Shown: positions 31,201 through 39,863 of the stretch, one piece after another | How positions within the stretch are numbered: the first letter of the stretch is position 1 | Layout of the letters: every line of letters begins with the position of its first letter | Origin: Leptobrachium leishanense | Lineage: Eukaryota; Chordata; Amphibia; Anura; Megophryidae | Assembly (NCBI GenBank): GCA_009667805.1 | Contig: CM019064.1 | Location: 73,282,400 to 73,346,399 of the forward strand | DNA length: 64,000 nucleotides | Direction of reading: 5' to 3' | Position numbers and translations under genes: made by a program | Notes under the pieces: model-generated | The model's database searches: none | Seen by the model: only the letters and a program-made list of their open reading frames with translations | What the model was told of the DNA's origin: nothing

Positions 31201-31647
31201 CCCAATAAATTCCTGAATACTATCCCTTAGTAACCCCTCAAATACTTTCCCAGCCACAGATGTTAAGCTCACAGGTCTATAATTCCCAGGCACAAATTTT
31301 AAACCTTTCTTAAATATAGGGACCACGTCAGCTTTTCTCCAATCCTCTGGTACTATTCCTGAAAGAAAAGAATCTTGAAAGATTAAGAACAAAGGTTTAC
31401 TGGTATATTTTTTCAAGACTTTCAGTCAAAAATAGAAACCTGCTTTACTTACTGTATTTTCCTTCTTTCATTTATTGGATATATAGAAGGAGAAGCCAGA
31501 CCGGACACGTCCAGTGTCAGGATAATAAACCGGGAGGCGATCGGCGAGCTACGCCTGGCTGTTACCTCCATCGACGCCATACAGGAACTGCTCCAGGAAC
31601 TGCGGGAGCACATAAGCAATGCCGCAGACATCCTGGAGCGGCAGTGA
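28250..31647 (+). CDS. Myb/SANT-like DNA-binding protein, four exons, 214 residues
   Basis: Exons 28250-28583, 29535-29615, 29706-29774 and 31487-31647 give 645 nt with no stop before TGA at 31645-31647. All three introns are phase 1, with GT donors (AAAC|GTAAGT, GCTG|GTATAT, ACTG|GTATAT) and AG acceptors. Residues 1-28 are Ser/Glu-rich. About 30-105 forms a Myb/SANT or trihelix-like domain (FEEMLELVRIFDKKDYDCR, then ELFGKDRTKDQLRKRWSDL). Exons 2-3 give an Ala/Pro then a Glu-rich acidic linker. Exon 4 ends in a leucine-rich helix (AIQELLQELREHISNAADIL) likely to coil. Proteins of this make-up accompany transposases in some DNA transposons. I infer a terminus-binding accessory role. A GC-rich patch (GCATGCGCGCGCGCGCAG) precedes the start and AATAAA follows at 31961. 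Intron 3 holds a CR1 LINE. Confidence 0.75.
28599..28660 (+). mobile_element. L2-type LINE 3' tail in intron 1
   Basis: ATTGTAAAGCGCTGCGCAAAC...GGCGCTATATAAAT followed by (AAT)n. It is the same tail as at 35858-35918 and, reversed, 38494-38540. Confidence 0.65.
28661..29534 (+). other. Rest of intron 1 of the Myb/SANT-like gene
   Basis: Holds no recognised repeat or gene. It ends in the acceptor tract TTTTTTGGATTTGGCAG. Confidence 0.5.
29781..31398 (-). mobile_element. CR1-clade LINE, 5' truncated (1.6 kb)
   Basis: Flanked by the 10-bp duplication ACTGGTATAT (29771-29780, 31399-31408). The 3' end at the left carries the short repeat ACTATGTAACTATGTA, typical of CR1 tails, and a 3' UTR with TTGGGTTTTTTGCCTTC. 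It inserted in antisense to the surrounding gene, at the splice donor of exon 3, duplicating that donor. Confidence 0.88.
29989..31398 (-). CDS. CR1 LINE ORF2, reverse transcriptase and C-terminal part (partial)
   Basis: About 469 residues are open from the truncation point to the stop at 29989. RT motifs in order: VPEDWRKADVVPIFKKG, NYRPVSLTS, DVIYLDFAKAFDTVPH (catalytic Asp), SGVPQGSVIGPILFNLFIND, and the FADDTKL active site with two Asp. The thumb and C-terminal region follow (LGIIIDFKLS, RRATKLIRGME, LWNSLPVEVV). The endonuclease domain and the first RT motifs are missing because the insertion is 5' truncated. The full enzyme nicks target DNA and copies LINE RNA there. No stop or frameshift is seen, so the insertion is young. 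The open frame continues to 31416 only by chance into flanking intron sequence. Confidence 0.9.
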   Translation of the reverse strand, partial: KPLFLIFQDSFLSGIVPEDWRKADVVPIFKKGLKFVPGNYRPVSLTSVAGKVFEGLLRDSIQEFIGRYNVIGKNQHGFMKHRSCQTNLITFYEEVSRSIDQEVAVDVIYLDFAKAFDTVPHKRLLFKLRKNGLDENTCSWIENWLKDRVQRVVINGTFSRWTPVVSGVPQGSVIGPILFNLFINDLEIGIESHVSVFADDTKLGKVIQCEQDVTSLQRDLDRLGDWALKWQMKFNLDKCKVMHFGVKNTQAMYTLNGTELGKSKQEKDLGIIIDFKLSNNVQCQTAAAKASKVLACIKRGVHSRDENIILPLYKSMVRPHLEYAVQFWAPVLKKDIISLEKVQRRATKLIRGMEGLSYEERLTSLNLFSLEKRRLRGDLITLYKYIRGHYQPLSDSLFINRTIHRTRGHPFRLEERKFSLKHRKGYFTVRTIKLWNSLPVEVVGSESVQTFKKRLDDFLQTQNIKGYNI

Positions 31648-31674
31648 GACCAGTGGCAGTCTCCTCCCAAATGT

Positions 31675-31905
31675 AACCGGAATGTGCCTCAGCTGCTCCT
31701 GCTCGCGTGCCTTGAGGTCAGACCAGCGTTTTCGGAGCTGGTCCTTCGTCCGGTCCTTCCCGAACAGCTCCAGGATGGTGGTGCGTAGCTTGTCAAGGAT
31801 ACGATCCTTGCGGGTGTTATTCTTCCTGCCGTAAGGGCCCTTACGGCAGTCATAATCTTTGTAATCAAAGATGCGGACCAGCTCCACATCTCCTCAAATG
31901 CCAGT
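31675..31905 (-). pseudogene. Inverted, frameshifted copy of Myb/SANT-like exon 1
   Basis: On the minus strand it encodes YDCRKGPYGRKNNTRKDRIL, ELFGKDRTKDQLRKRWSDL and AREQEQLRHI, closely matching residues about 40-105 of the plus-strand gene. One T is missing near 31893, so the frame is broken at EEM. It starts only about 28 bp beyond the stop codon of exon 4, in the opposite direction. A different 5' segment (MGKGREHAKDGKLPNSY) precedes it on the minus strand. No further exons could be found to its left. Confidence 0.75.
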
Positions 31906-31966
31906 AACTGTTGGGCAGTTTGCCATCCTTGGCATGTTCCCTTCCCTTCCCCATGTTGTAAATAAA

Positions 31967-32804
31967 TTTTCTATTTTTTCTATATTTTCCTGTTTGTGTG
32001 TGTTGCTTTTCCTTACTTAATAAGTTAATATGTATTGCTTGGTTTCTTTTCCACACTGTTAAAATTATATGTACATAAATGTATTGACATTTATATGGAC
32101 CCTTTGTCATAAATTTGTCAACATATTTGTGGCCATGAATGTGACTGAGCACATTCTACACTTCCTGCCTGGCCAAAAAATGTCACACACTAACACAACC
32201 TTGTTGTACTGCCTTGAGATTTGATTACCGACGTGGCCTGGTTTTGTTAAGCTTAGGCGATGTCACAACAACACGGATTTTGTCCACAGTCACATTCATT
32301 GTATAACCAAGAATTTATCAAAAAATATTGATGGCAGCACTGCGTGAAGTCTTCTCCGGCACAACCCAAAGATCCTCAGTGCGGCTCAAGTCTAGTTTAT
32401 TTGTCCCTGTTTGCAGCTTCACGCAACACCTCCTCCAGGGGTCAAGTCCTGGGAAAAAAAGTGAGGGAACTCACCCACGAATTCCACAACCCCTATTACC
32501 TGAAGAAAAAATATATATAATCACGAGTATAGCCGGACGAGCCGGTGATACCATTTTTATTGGGTTAACTTTACATTTAAAAGACAAGCTTTCAAGAGTG
32601 TAAACTGGAAACTATACTGATCAGTGAAAGGTATCACTACATACAGGTATACTCGCGATTTTGGCAACTGGACTAACGCGTTTTATATATAATCTATATA
32701 TATATCCAGGCACAGACACCCAGAATTATATACACAGCACTGGACCCCCAGAATAATATACACGGCACTGGTTATATGGATATATTTTCCCAGTTCACAT
32801 GGAT
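31967..32804. other. Unassigned stretch inside the 8-kb element
   Basis: 32520-32690 resembles a common aquatic-vertebrate repeat (AAAGACAAGCTTTCAAGAG near GGTATCAC) and has a short inverted repeat around ATCACGAGTATA and TATACTCGCGAT. 32700-32804 holds degenerate repeats of CAGAATTATATACACAGCACTGG leading into the minisatellite. No coding sequence is recognised. Confidence 0.4.
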
Positions 32805-32809
32805 ATAAT

Positions 32810-33387
32810 TGTCACGTCTCGGCCTTGCCCCCTGCTGGTGGTAGCAGGGATTCCTGTTTGTTTTTGTTTTCAGGCTGCAGGCCATCTGTTGGGCTTATTG
32901 GTCTGCGGTCACATGACCTGTTCTGCCCTATATGTAGGACCAGGATTCCCCTTGATCCTTGGACCAGGATAGTCTTTCTTGCCTAGTCCCTGTGTGCTGT
33001 TTAACTTTGATATTCTGTGTATGACCTCTGGCTCATGTGTTTAGGATCTCTCTCTCTCTTGTCTGACCCCTCAAGTTATGATATTCCGTGTATGACCTTT
33101 GGCTCTTGTATTTGGATCTCTCTTCTGTCTGTCCCCTGTACCGTGCTTATTTATCCGTGTCATACCTGCATTCATTGTATGTCTGGTTTATGTTTTATAC
33201 ACCTTGCAGACCTAGCTTAGTTAGTATTTCGAGACCACCTTTTCAAGGATCTCAGTCAGGGCTTCGGGATCTTTCTAATTCCTGTAATATCCTGGTTTGT
33301 TCCCTGGAATCTGTATACCTGCCCTAAAGGCTTCAATCTCCGCAGATTGGGGGCTCCCCATCACCCTATAGGGGGCTCATCGTTACA
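32810..33387 (+). mobile_element. Solo LTR (578 bp), TGTCACGT...CGTTACA
   Basis: Flanked by ATAAT at 32805-32809 and 33388-33392. Removing it and one ATAAT restores a continuous minisatellite (CATGGATATAAT then TGCCCC), so it inserted into the array. It contains internal repeats of ATTC(C/T)GTGTATGACC. No coding sequence. Confidence 0.85.
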
Positions 33388-33392
33388 ATAAT

Positions 33393-33985
33393 TGCCCCAA
33401 CTCTCATGGATAATGCCCCCAGCACTCATGGATAATGCCCCAGGTCTCATGGATATTGCCCCCAGGTCTCATGGATATTGCCCCCAGGTCTCATGGATAA
33501 TGCCCCCAGGTCTCATGGATATTGCCCCCAGGTCTCATGGATAATGCCCCCAGGTCTCATGGATATTGCCCCAGGTCTCATGGATAATGCCCCCAGGTCT
33601 CATGGATAATGCCCCAGCTCTCATGGATAATGCCCCCAGGTCTCATGGATATATGCCCCAGGTCTCATGGATATATGCCCCAGGTCTCATGGATAATGCC
33701 CCCAGGTCTCATGGATAATGCCCCAGGTCTCATGGATACTGCCCCAGGTCTCATGGATACTGCCCCAGGTCTCATGGATAATGCCCCAGGTCTCATGGAT
33801 AATGCCCCAGGTCTCATGGATATATGCCACAGGTCTCATGGATAATGCCCCAGCTCTCATGGATATATGCCCCAGCTCTCATGGATATATGCCCCAGCTC
33901 TCATGGATAATGCCCCAGGTCTCATGGATAATGCCCCAGCTCTCATGGATAATGCCCCAGGTCTCATGGATAGTGCCCCCAGTTC
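33393..33985. repeat. Minisatellite, ~22-23-bp unit CATGGATAATGCCCCAGGTCT
   Basis: About 26 units differing at AAT/ATT/ATAT and AGGTCT/AGCTCT. Frames across it (33609-34113) are periodic and not genes. It is related to the array at 63376-63985, which reads on the other strand. Confidence 0.92.
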
Positions 33986-33999
33986 ACCTCTCTGCGACC

Positions 34000-34132
34000 G
34001 GCGGCCGCGTGCTTCCTGTTAGAACGGCCGCTGACAGGAAGTGCAGCCGCTCGCCTGGGATCGATGAAACAGCCAGGCGAGCGGCTCCACTTCCTGTCAG
34101 CGGGCCATTCTAACAGGAAGCACGTGGCCGCC
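34000..34132. repeat. GC-rich hairpin with ~59-bp arms
   Basis: 34000-34058 pairs with 34073-34132 with three mismatches and one bulge. The loop is GATCGATGAAACAG. It directly follows the minisatellite. 34160-34260 next to it has further inverted GGGAACG/CGTTCCC blocks. Confidence 0.9.
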
Positions 34133-34399
34133 AGCAATGTGCGGAGGCCGCCTGCTCCAGCCTTTCAGGCTCGGGCCACAGCAGGAACGCTGCGTTCCCG
34201 CAGCATTCCCACTGTGGGAGAAGTGCGGGAACGCCGTTCCCGCGCGTTCCCGCTCGACTCGAGCCCTGACCTCCTCCCAGCTATGAGCTCACTCTCTCCC
34301 ACCGCTGCCCGCTAAGGCGCTGCCCGCCAACATGGTCACGTCTTTGCAGGAAGACAACAGCGTGGGGGAACGGCAGCTGCCGACAGTCCCAAGACCTCG

Positions 34400-35122
34400 T
34401 CACAATGACGTCAGTTCTGGAGTTAACCCCTAACCGCGACCAATGGTGGAGATAGGGGGTTCATTGGAACCCCCTATCTCCCGATCCGCGGCAGCTATCG
34501 GTTGGTTAATGTTTGGTATCTTTGGATCGACCAGAGCATGGCCTTTCCAACAATACCAAACATGACAATGTTAAAAAAAAAAATAATTATATTTTAATTT
34601 TTTATAAACAGGTTTTTTGTTTTGTTTTGTTAATGCAGCAATATTGTTCCCATTTCAATTATAATGTGAACAATGATGATGCACTAAGGATTTTTGTATG
34701 GGGTGCGTTTGTTAAAAATGGTGTAATTTTCACCCAAAAAAATATAACAAGTCCCCTTTTCAATTTTTTTTAACAAGCGCAACTCATAAAATATAACCGC
34801 AAACACTCGCATGTTAAAATGTGAAAAAAATACTTTACACCTTGTAAAACAAACATTGAAAATTCTAATTTTATTGCATTTTTTGTTATAATATACAGAC
34901 AGGACATGACGCATACATATGATAATGATATATTATGAATCATCTGCCGAGTCTGCCAGAAAGAACGATATATAACATGTCTGGGTCATATTATAAAATA
35001 AGGCTTCAAAAAAACGCATTTAAACAAGAGGAGCGAAACTGTTAAAAATTAGCTCAGCAGCAGACCGCAGTGCCGCACACAGGCGTGAAGGGAAGCCGTG
35101 AAATGCCTCAGCAGCGAAAGGG
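34400..35122 (-). mobile_element. TTAA-target palindrome-chain element, partial (copy D)
   Basis: The right end CCCTTTCGCTGCTGAGGC (other strand) is followed by TTAA at 35123-35126. It includes the hairpin GGAGATAGGGGGTTC/GAACCCCCTATCTCC (34446-34480) and the ATAATATACAGACAGGACAT block of copies at 36874, 50908 and 57339. It departs from them left of about 34420, where the other terminus cannot be found. Confidence 0.65.
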
Positions 35123-35784
35123 TTAATTTTTTTTTTGTCTGTTTTAAATCTTTTTTTTTTTTTTCGTTTCAGATAATTTTGATCAACTATTTTTCTGTTT
35201 TAAAACCTTTTTGTTCTGGTTTTTATTTTTAAAGTCAGACCATTCGGGTCAGTTTAGCGTTTTTTAAATCGTTTTGTTCATTTTTTTTTGTTCCTTGGCT
35301 TTCATACCATTTTTTAATGTGATTAAATAAAGTTGTGAAATGTATATTCATAAGAAAAAAAGGATCTTTATTTAATAAAAAAAAACACGATAGAATCGCC
35401 AGAATTATCGTATCGACAGAATGAATTATCGGATCCGAAAAACAAACCAAAAATTTATTATAAAAAAATATATAAAGTATAAAAAAGTAAACCATAGTAG
35501 TTTACATCAAAACGAATAGAGTTAGACAGCTTTGAAACGAGGAGAACAGACGTTCCGAAAAAACGAAAATTTCCGAAATCACGAAAAGTCGATACAAAAA
35601 ACGAGCAAAGTGACAGGAAAATACGAAAAATGGTCGATATTCCGAAAAAAAAATGTACACGAAAAACGAGTCGAGCCGAACCGAATTGAAACAGAAATCG
35701 GCCGAAACGAGCCGAATCGAAAAGTTTAAACAATGGAACGAATCGAACCGAAAAAAAAATCGGTGCACAAGCCTACTGTAAGCT

Positions 35785-35918
35785 CCTATGAGCAGGGCAC
35801 TCTACACCGCTTGTTCCATTCTATGTCTGTTTATTTGTATCTCGTACCCTTTGGTTATTGTAAAGCGCTGCAGAAACTGTTGACTCAATATAAATGATGA
35901 TGATAATAATAATAATAT
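35785..35918 (+). mobile_element. L2-type LINE 3' tail
   Basis: Contains GAGCAGGGCACTCTACACC, TTGTAAAGCGCTGCAGAAAC and a (TGA/AAT)n end, matching the tail of the 38494-38990 element. The 8-kb element inserted into it. 35919-36170 beyond shows nothing recognised. Confidence 0.65.
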
Positions 35919-36340
35919 GATGTCAACAAACATCTGGCGTTCCTCTGGCGAGGCTAAAAGTCTACAAACTTCATCATCAGGAGAGAAGGCACTGCTCACC
36001 ATGGGATTTGGGTTTTGGCAATTAAATGTGTCGCAGCATGTACAAGAAAAGTTCCCCGCATACCAAAGTGTCCTCTCCATTCAAGTAGTTAACTGTGCCC
36101 CAAAAAATTATATTGTTGAAAAAACCAGGCTGCTATCTTTCCAAAAATAAGCTTTGGTGTGGGAAATATGGTTTAGATCAGTGGTTCCCAAACCTATCCT
36201 CGGGACCCTCAACCAGGCCAGATTTTGCAGATCACCTTGGGGAAAATCAGACTGAATCCTGCAATCACTGAGCAGCAAATCATATCACCTGTGCTGTGCT
36301 TCAGATATCCTGCAAACCTGGCGAGGCGGAGGGTCCTGAG

Positions 36341-38367
36341 TAGGGATGAGCTGTTCGGTTCCATCAGTTTGGAGTTCGATTCGATCATCGGCAGTACGAA
36401 AGTTCGCGAACTTCGAACTTTTTGGCGTGTTCGGTTCGAGTTCGGAAAAAAAAAAATGGAAAAAAGTATAAAAAATGCTTAAAAAATACTAAAAATCTAG
36501 GAATAAAGAGACTCTTTACTGCAGAATATTATAAGCAACGGTTTATTAGATATTGAATTAAAAACGAATGTCTAGGTGCAAAGATTCTCACCTCTAAATG
36601 ACCTGAGCTCTCAAACGGCGTAAACAGGTGTTTAATTAGTGTTTGGAAATAACATGTGCTTCTAATTAGTCCGGTCTCAGGAATTTGATACATTGTATGC
36701 AGACTGAGAGTGCTAGGTGTCGTGTGTGGGTCTGTGATGGCGATGTTTCCATACATCCTACAAATCCGCCACTTCACGGGCAGGTTATGGGGACCTCCTA
36801 GGCACGATATTTGACGGAATTTTTCGTTTTTATTTTTAACCCTTATTGTATGGAAAACTCACTGTTCCTTTAACCCTTTCACTGCTGAGGCTTTTCACCA
36901 TTGTGTGCTGAGCTAATTTTTACCGCTTTCGCTCATTATGTTTAAACGCGATTTGAAGCCACATTTTATTATACTATCCAGACATATTATATATCGTTCT
37001 TTCCAGCAGACTCGGCAGATTCATAATATATCATTTTTATATGTATACGTCATGTTCTGCCTGTATATTATAACAAAAAATGCAATAAAACTTGAATTTT
37101 TAATCATCTGCAGTGTGTAAAGTGTTTTTTTTCACCTTTTATCACATGAACATTTGCGGTTATATTTTCTATGGGGTGCGCTTGTATAAAAATTTGAAAT
37201 GGGGACTTATTAAATTTTTTGGGGGGAATTATGTGATTTTTAGCAAACGCACACCATAGAAAAAAATCAATAGTGCAGCATCATTGTTCACATTATGCCA
37301 ATCAGGCCTTTCGATTGACACCCTCCATGACCCCCTAGCTGCCACGGTTCTGGAGATGTCGGGGTTCAAATGAACCCCCTATCTCCACCAGAGGATTCCG
37401 GGCAGCTAGGGGTTCCCCGGCTATCTGACGTCATCACGCTATGGATGAGGACATCAGGCAGAGAGGGGGGACCCAGGGGTGGAGCCGCCATTAAAGATGG
37501 CGGCCCCCACCGGAGCTAGACCGCACTTCAGCGCTGCAAGGCGCCAAAGTGCGACCCGGTGCCTAAGGGGTTAAAGCCAGGCACCGCTTAAAAGGGGAGA
37601 CTCTCCTTTTTTAAGCGGTGCCTGGCTTTTTTCTGTGGGACCTCCCAATCAGGAGGGAGAGGGATCCGAACGGATCCCCCTCCCTCCCTTCCAGGCGATC
37701 TCCCGGCATTGCTCCATCCCACATGGCGCGATGACACCTTTTAAGTTGGGAGGAGCTTGACTTCAGCTTCTGAGGATGCTGAAGTCAGAACGCCACGGGA
37801 CCCCGGACAGAGATGTGAGTATTTCTAGGGTCCCGCAAAGCTGATGACATGTGGGACACGTCCTCCTCAGCATACAGCGGGAGTAACTGAGGAAGTGTCC
37901 CACACGTCGTCAGCAGTGAAGGGGTTAAAAAATTTTTTTTTTTAACTTTTTGTCCTTGTTTCCTGTCCCCCAGGGCACTACCCGGTCCCGACATTGTTTT
38001 TAAATGTTTCTATACATCCTACAAATCCGCCACTTCACAGGCAGCTTATGGGGACCTCCTAGGCACGATATTTGAAGGAATTTTTCGTTTTTATTTTTAA
38101 CCCTTATTTCATGGAAACCTCTGTCCCTTTAAAAACCTTATTTTTTTACTTTTTGTCCTTGTTTCCTGTCCCCCAGGGCACTACCCGGACCCCCATACAC
38201 CTTTTATGGCAAATATCTAGCATATATGCCCTCTTGGAGGGCACTCTAAAAATCGAACTTTGAGTCCCATTGACTTGTATTGAGTTCGTGTTCGAGTTCG
38301 AATTCGAACTTTTGAAAAGTTTGATTTCGAATGCGAACCGAACTCGGGGGTGTTCAGCTCATCCCAA
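36341..38367. mobile_element. TAGGGATGAGC hAT-like non-autonomous element
   Basis: Perfect 8-bp duplication GTCCTGAG (36333-36340, 38368-38375). Ends TAGGGATGAGCTG and, from the right, TTGGGATGAGCTG are followed by GTTCG-rich arms. A segment is tandemly duplicated inside: 36747-36870 plus 37925-37990 against 38004-38190 (CATCCTACAAATCCGCCAC). One duplicate carries the TTAA element at 36874. It has no coding capacity. The terminus resembles that of the hAT at 24960. Confidence 0.85.
36874..37924 (+). mobile_element. TTAA-target palindrome-chain element (copy C)
   Basis: Flanked by TTAA at 36870-36873 and 37925-37928. Ends CCCTTTCACTGCTGAGG and, from the right, CCCCTTCACTGCTGACG. The duplicate segment of the host element at 38118-38128 (CCCTTTAAAAAC) shows the empty TTAA site. 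The left half has the GTATATTATAACAAAAAATG block; the right half has hairpins such as CCAGGCACCGCTTAAAAGG/CCTTTTTTAAGCGGTGCCTGG (37567-37626). piggyBac-like by target and ends. Confidence 0.8.
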
Positions 38368-38493
38368 GTCCTGAGGATAGGTTTGGGAAACACTTGTTTC
38401 GATGATGCAATGTCTACACACTGCATCATTTACTCTCTGTATGCTGGTATCACCTCTTGGAGTCCATAGGACACCATGGAGGTACAGTTATAG

Positions 38494-38990
38494 TTGCAAT
38501 GTATTTATAAAGTGCCAACAAATTCCTTAGCGCTGTACAATTGGAGAGACAGAATGATGAAAATACATACACCTTCACACACACAGAACAGAAGGAGGGA
38601 GGACCCTGCTCGAGAGCTTACAATCGAAGAGGAGAGGGGTGACACATTAGGTGAGGGTAAATAGCAGAGTATGTGAAGTAGCGTGGTGTATGTAGGCTGA
38701 TTGGGAAGATAGAGCAAGAAATGTACAGCGGGGATGATCATGAAAGGAGCTGATAGGCTTCTCTAAAGTAATGTGTTTTCAGAGACTTCTTGAAGGACTG
38801 GAGAGATGGGGATAGTCTAATATTGCGGGGGAGGGCGTTCCATAGAAAGGGGGCTACTCAAGAGAAGTCCTGAAGATGGGAGTTGGGTGTGCGGGTACGA
38901 GGAACTGATAGCATCAGATCATTGGCAGAGCAAAGTGGAGCCAATGTTACCCTGCATGAGCTCTGTGGATAAGCGGGTTGGTGCAGGTAA
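38494..38990 (-). mobile_element. L2-type LINE 3' end with ORF2 C-terminal remnant
   Basis: On the minus strand, from about 38925, one reads SVPRTRTPNSHLQDFS, a stop, then FLWNALPRNIRLSPSLQSF and KKSLKTHYFREAY. This is the C-terminal segment common to L2-group LINE ORF2. A 3' UTR follows with TTGTAAGCTC and GAGCAGGGTCC, then the tail TGTACAGCGCTAAGGAATTTG...TTTATAAAT. 5' truncated and inactive. Confidence 0.7.
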
Positions 38991-39107
38991 AACTATTTGT
39001 TTTAAGTCTTACGCTGCTAGGCAAATGCCGGCAAACATTGGCACTTTGTGAATAACCTTCTAGTTTTGCTTGGGACACTTCCAGCTACATTCTAGGTAAG
39101 CTGTTAA

Positions 39108-39339
39108 GGCCGGTGTGGACGTTCCTTTCACTCTGCCACCTGTCTGGCCACCTTGCGGTGTGCAGTTAGTGCACTCAGCGCTGCAAGGCTTGATTCTCTT
39201 ATGGAAGATCGCACTTTGCAGCCCCGTTGAATGCGCGACCTAGAGCCTCGACGGGGAGGCTTGCAACACGGCCGCAACATGTGTACGCCAGAAGGCACGT
39301 CAGTACCGGCGCACATAGTGTGCTTGTCTGACACCAGCC
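39108..39339. mobile_element. GGCCGGTGTGGAC MITE (relative of the GGCTAGGGTCAG family)
   Basis: 232 bp with ends GGCCGGTGTGGACG and TGTCTGACACCAGCC, flanked by TAA (39105-39107, 39340-39342). The right TAA is shared with the next MITE. Confidence 0.7.
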
Positions 39340-39342
39340 TAA

Positions 39343-39770
39343 GGCTAGGGTCAAACGAACGCATTATTCGCAGCAACCGTCAAAAAGTGCGTCCGAACGC
39401 ATTGACGTATTTTTTCACGGAATGCACGAAAACGGTCAGACGACGCGCATTTTCGTGCGTGATTTTTTACGGATCGTCAATAAAACACTTCTTGCATCTG
39501 GATGTTATGTAGGCTGGACATTAGCAGCGTCTGACATCTCCTAATCACGCACACACGCCGCTATGCCGCCGCAGCGCACTCTGTACGTCAGTACTAGCGG
39601 TTCTGCGTTCTCAAAAAAATGCGTTCATCTTCCACTTGCGTTGCGCGGCCAGACTTTTCGTGTGGCCGTACTTCGTGTATTGGCCGTCATTGCCTGTCAT
39701 TTGCTGCTACTGCGGCCGTGAGTAAGTGCGCCTAAACGCACGTTAAAACTGCGTTAGTCTGACCCCAGCT
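39343..39770. mobile_element. GGCTAGGGTCAG MITE (main subfamily)
   Basis: Left end GGCTAGGGTCAAACGAACG after TAA. The right end is degenerate (GTCTGACCCCAGC then TATAGC). Internal sequence matches 17326-17753 closely. Confidence 0.8.
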
Positions 39771-39863
39771 ATAGCTAGCGACTTGATCTGTTAGACATAA
39801 TGACTTGAGATGACAGCTTTGCTTGCTGCTGGGTCATTGCGGCTGGATAAGTTAGCAGAGCTG

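Larger units (their letters stand above)
27792..35775. mobile_element. 8-kb TIR element with 8-bp TSD (hAT-like), host to nested insertions
   Basis: Ends TAGGGATGTGCG (left) and TAGGCTTGTGCA (right, other strand) are flanked by CTGTAAGC at 27784-27791 and 35776-35783. The long TIRs (about 350-400 bp, 27792-28200 and 35390-35775) are rich in TTCGGA/CCGAAA and share GATCCGATAATTC and CTGTCGATACG near their inner ends. The right flank continues as an L2-type tail in which GTAAGCTC..GAGCAGGG is normally contiguous (compare 38600-38625), so both ends belong to one insertion. It carries the Myb/SANT-like gene but no recognisable transposase. Nested: CR1 LINE, solo LTR in a minisatellite, and a TTAA palindromic element. 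Confidence 0.75.
36179..38395. mobile_element. hAT-type palindromic MITE, split by a nested element
   Basis: Ends CAGTGGTTCCCAAACCTATCC and, from the right, AAGTGTTTCCCAAACCTATCC are mirror images. The flanks GTTTAGAT (36171-36178) and GTTTCGAT (38396-38403) differ at one base, an 8-bp duplication. 36341-38367 is a later insertion. Confidence 0.75.

Noticed and set aside
31549..31887. Functional second Myb/SANT-like gene on the minus strand
   Set aside because: A missing base near 31893 breaks the frame from its leader, and its continuation runs antisense through exon 4 of the first gene.
33609..34113. Open frames of 78-131 residues on the plus strand
   Set aside because: Same cause: the 22-23-bp minisatellite.
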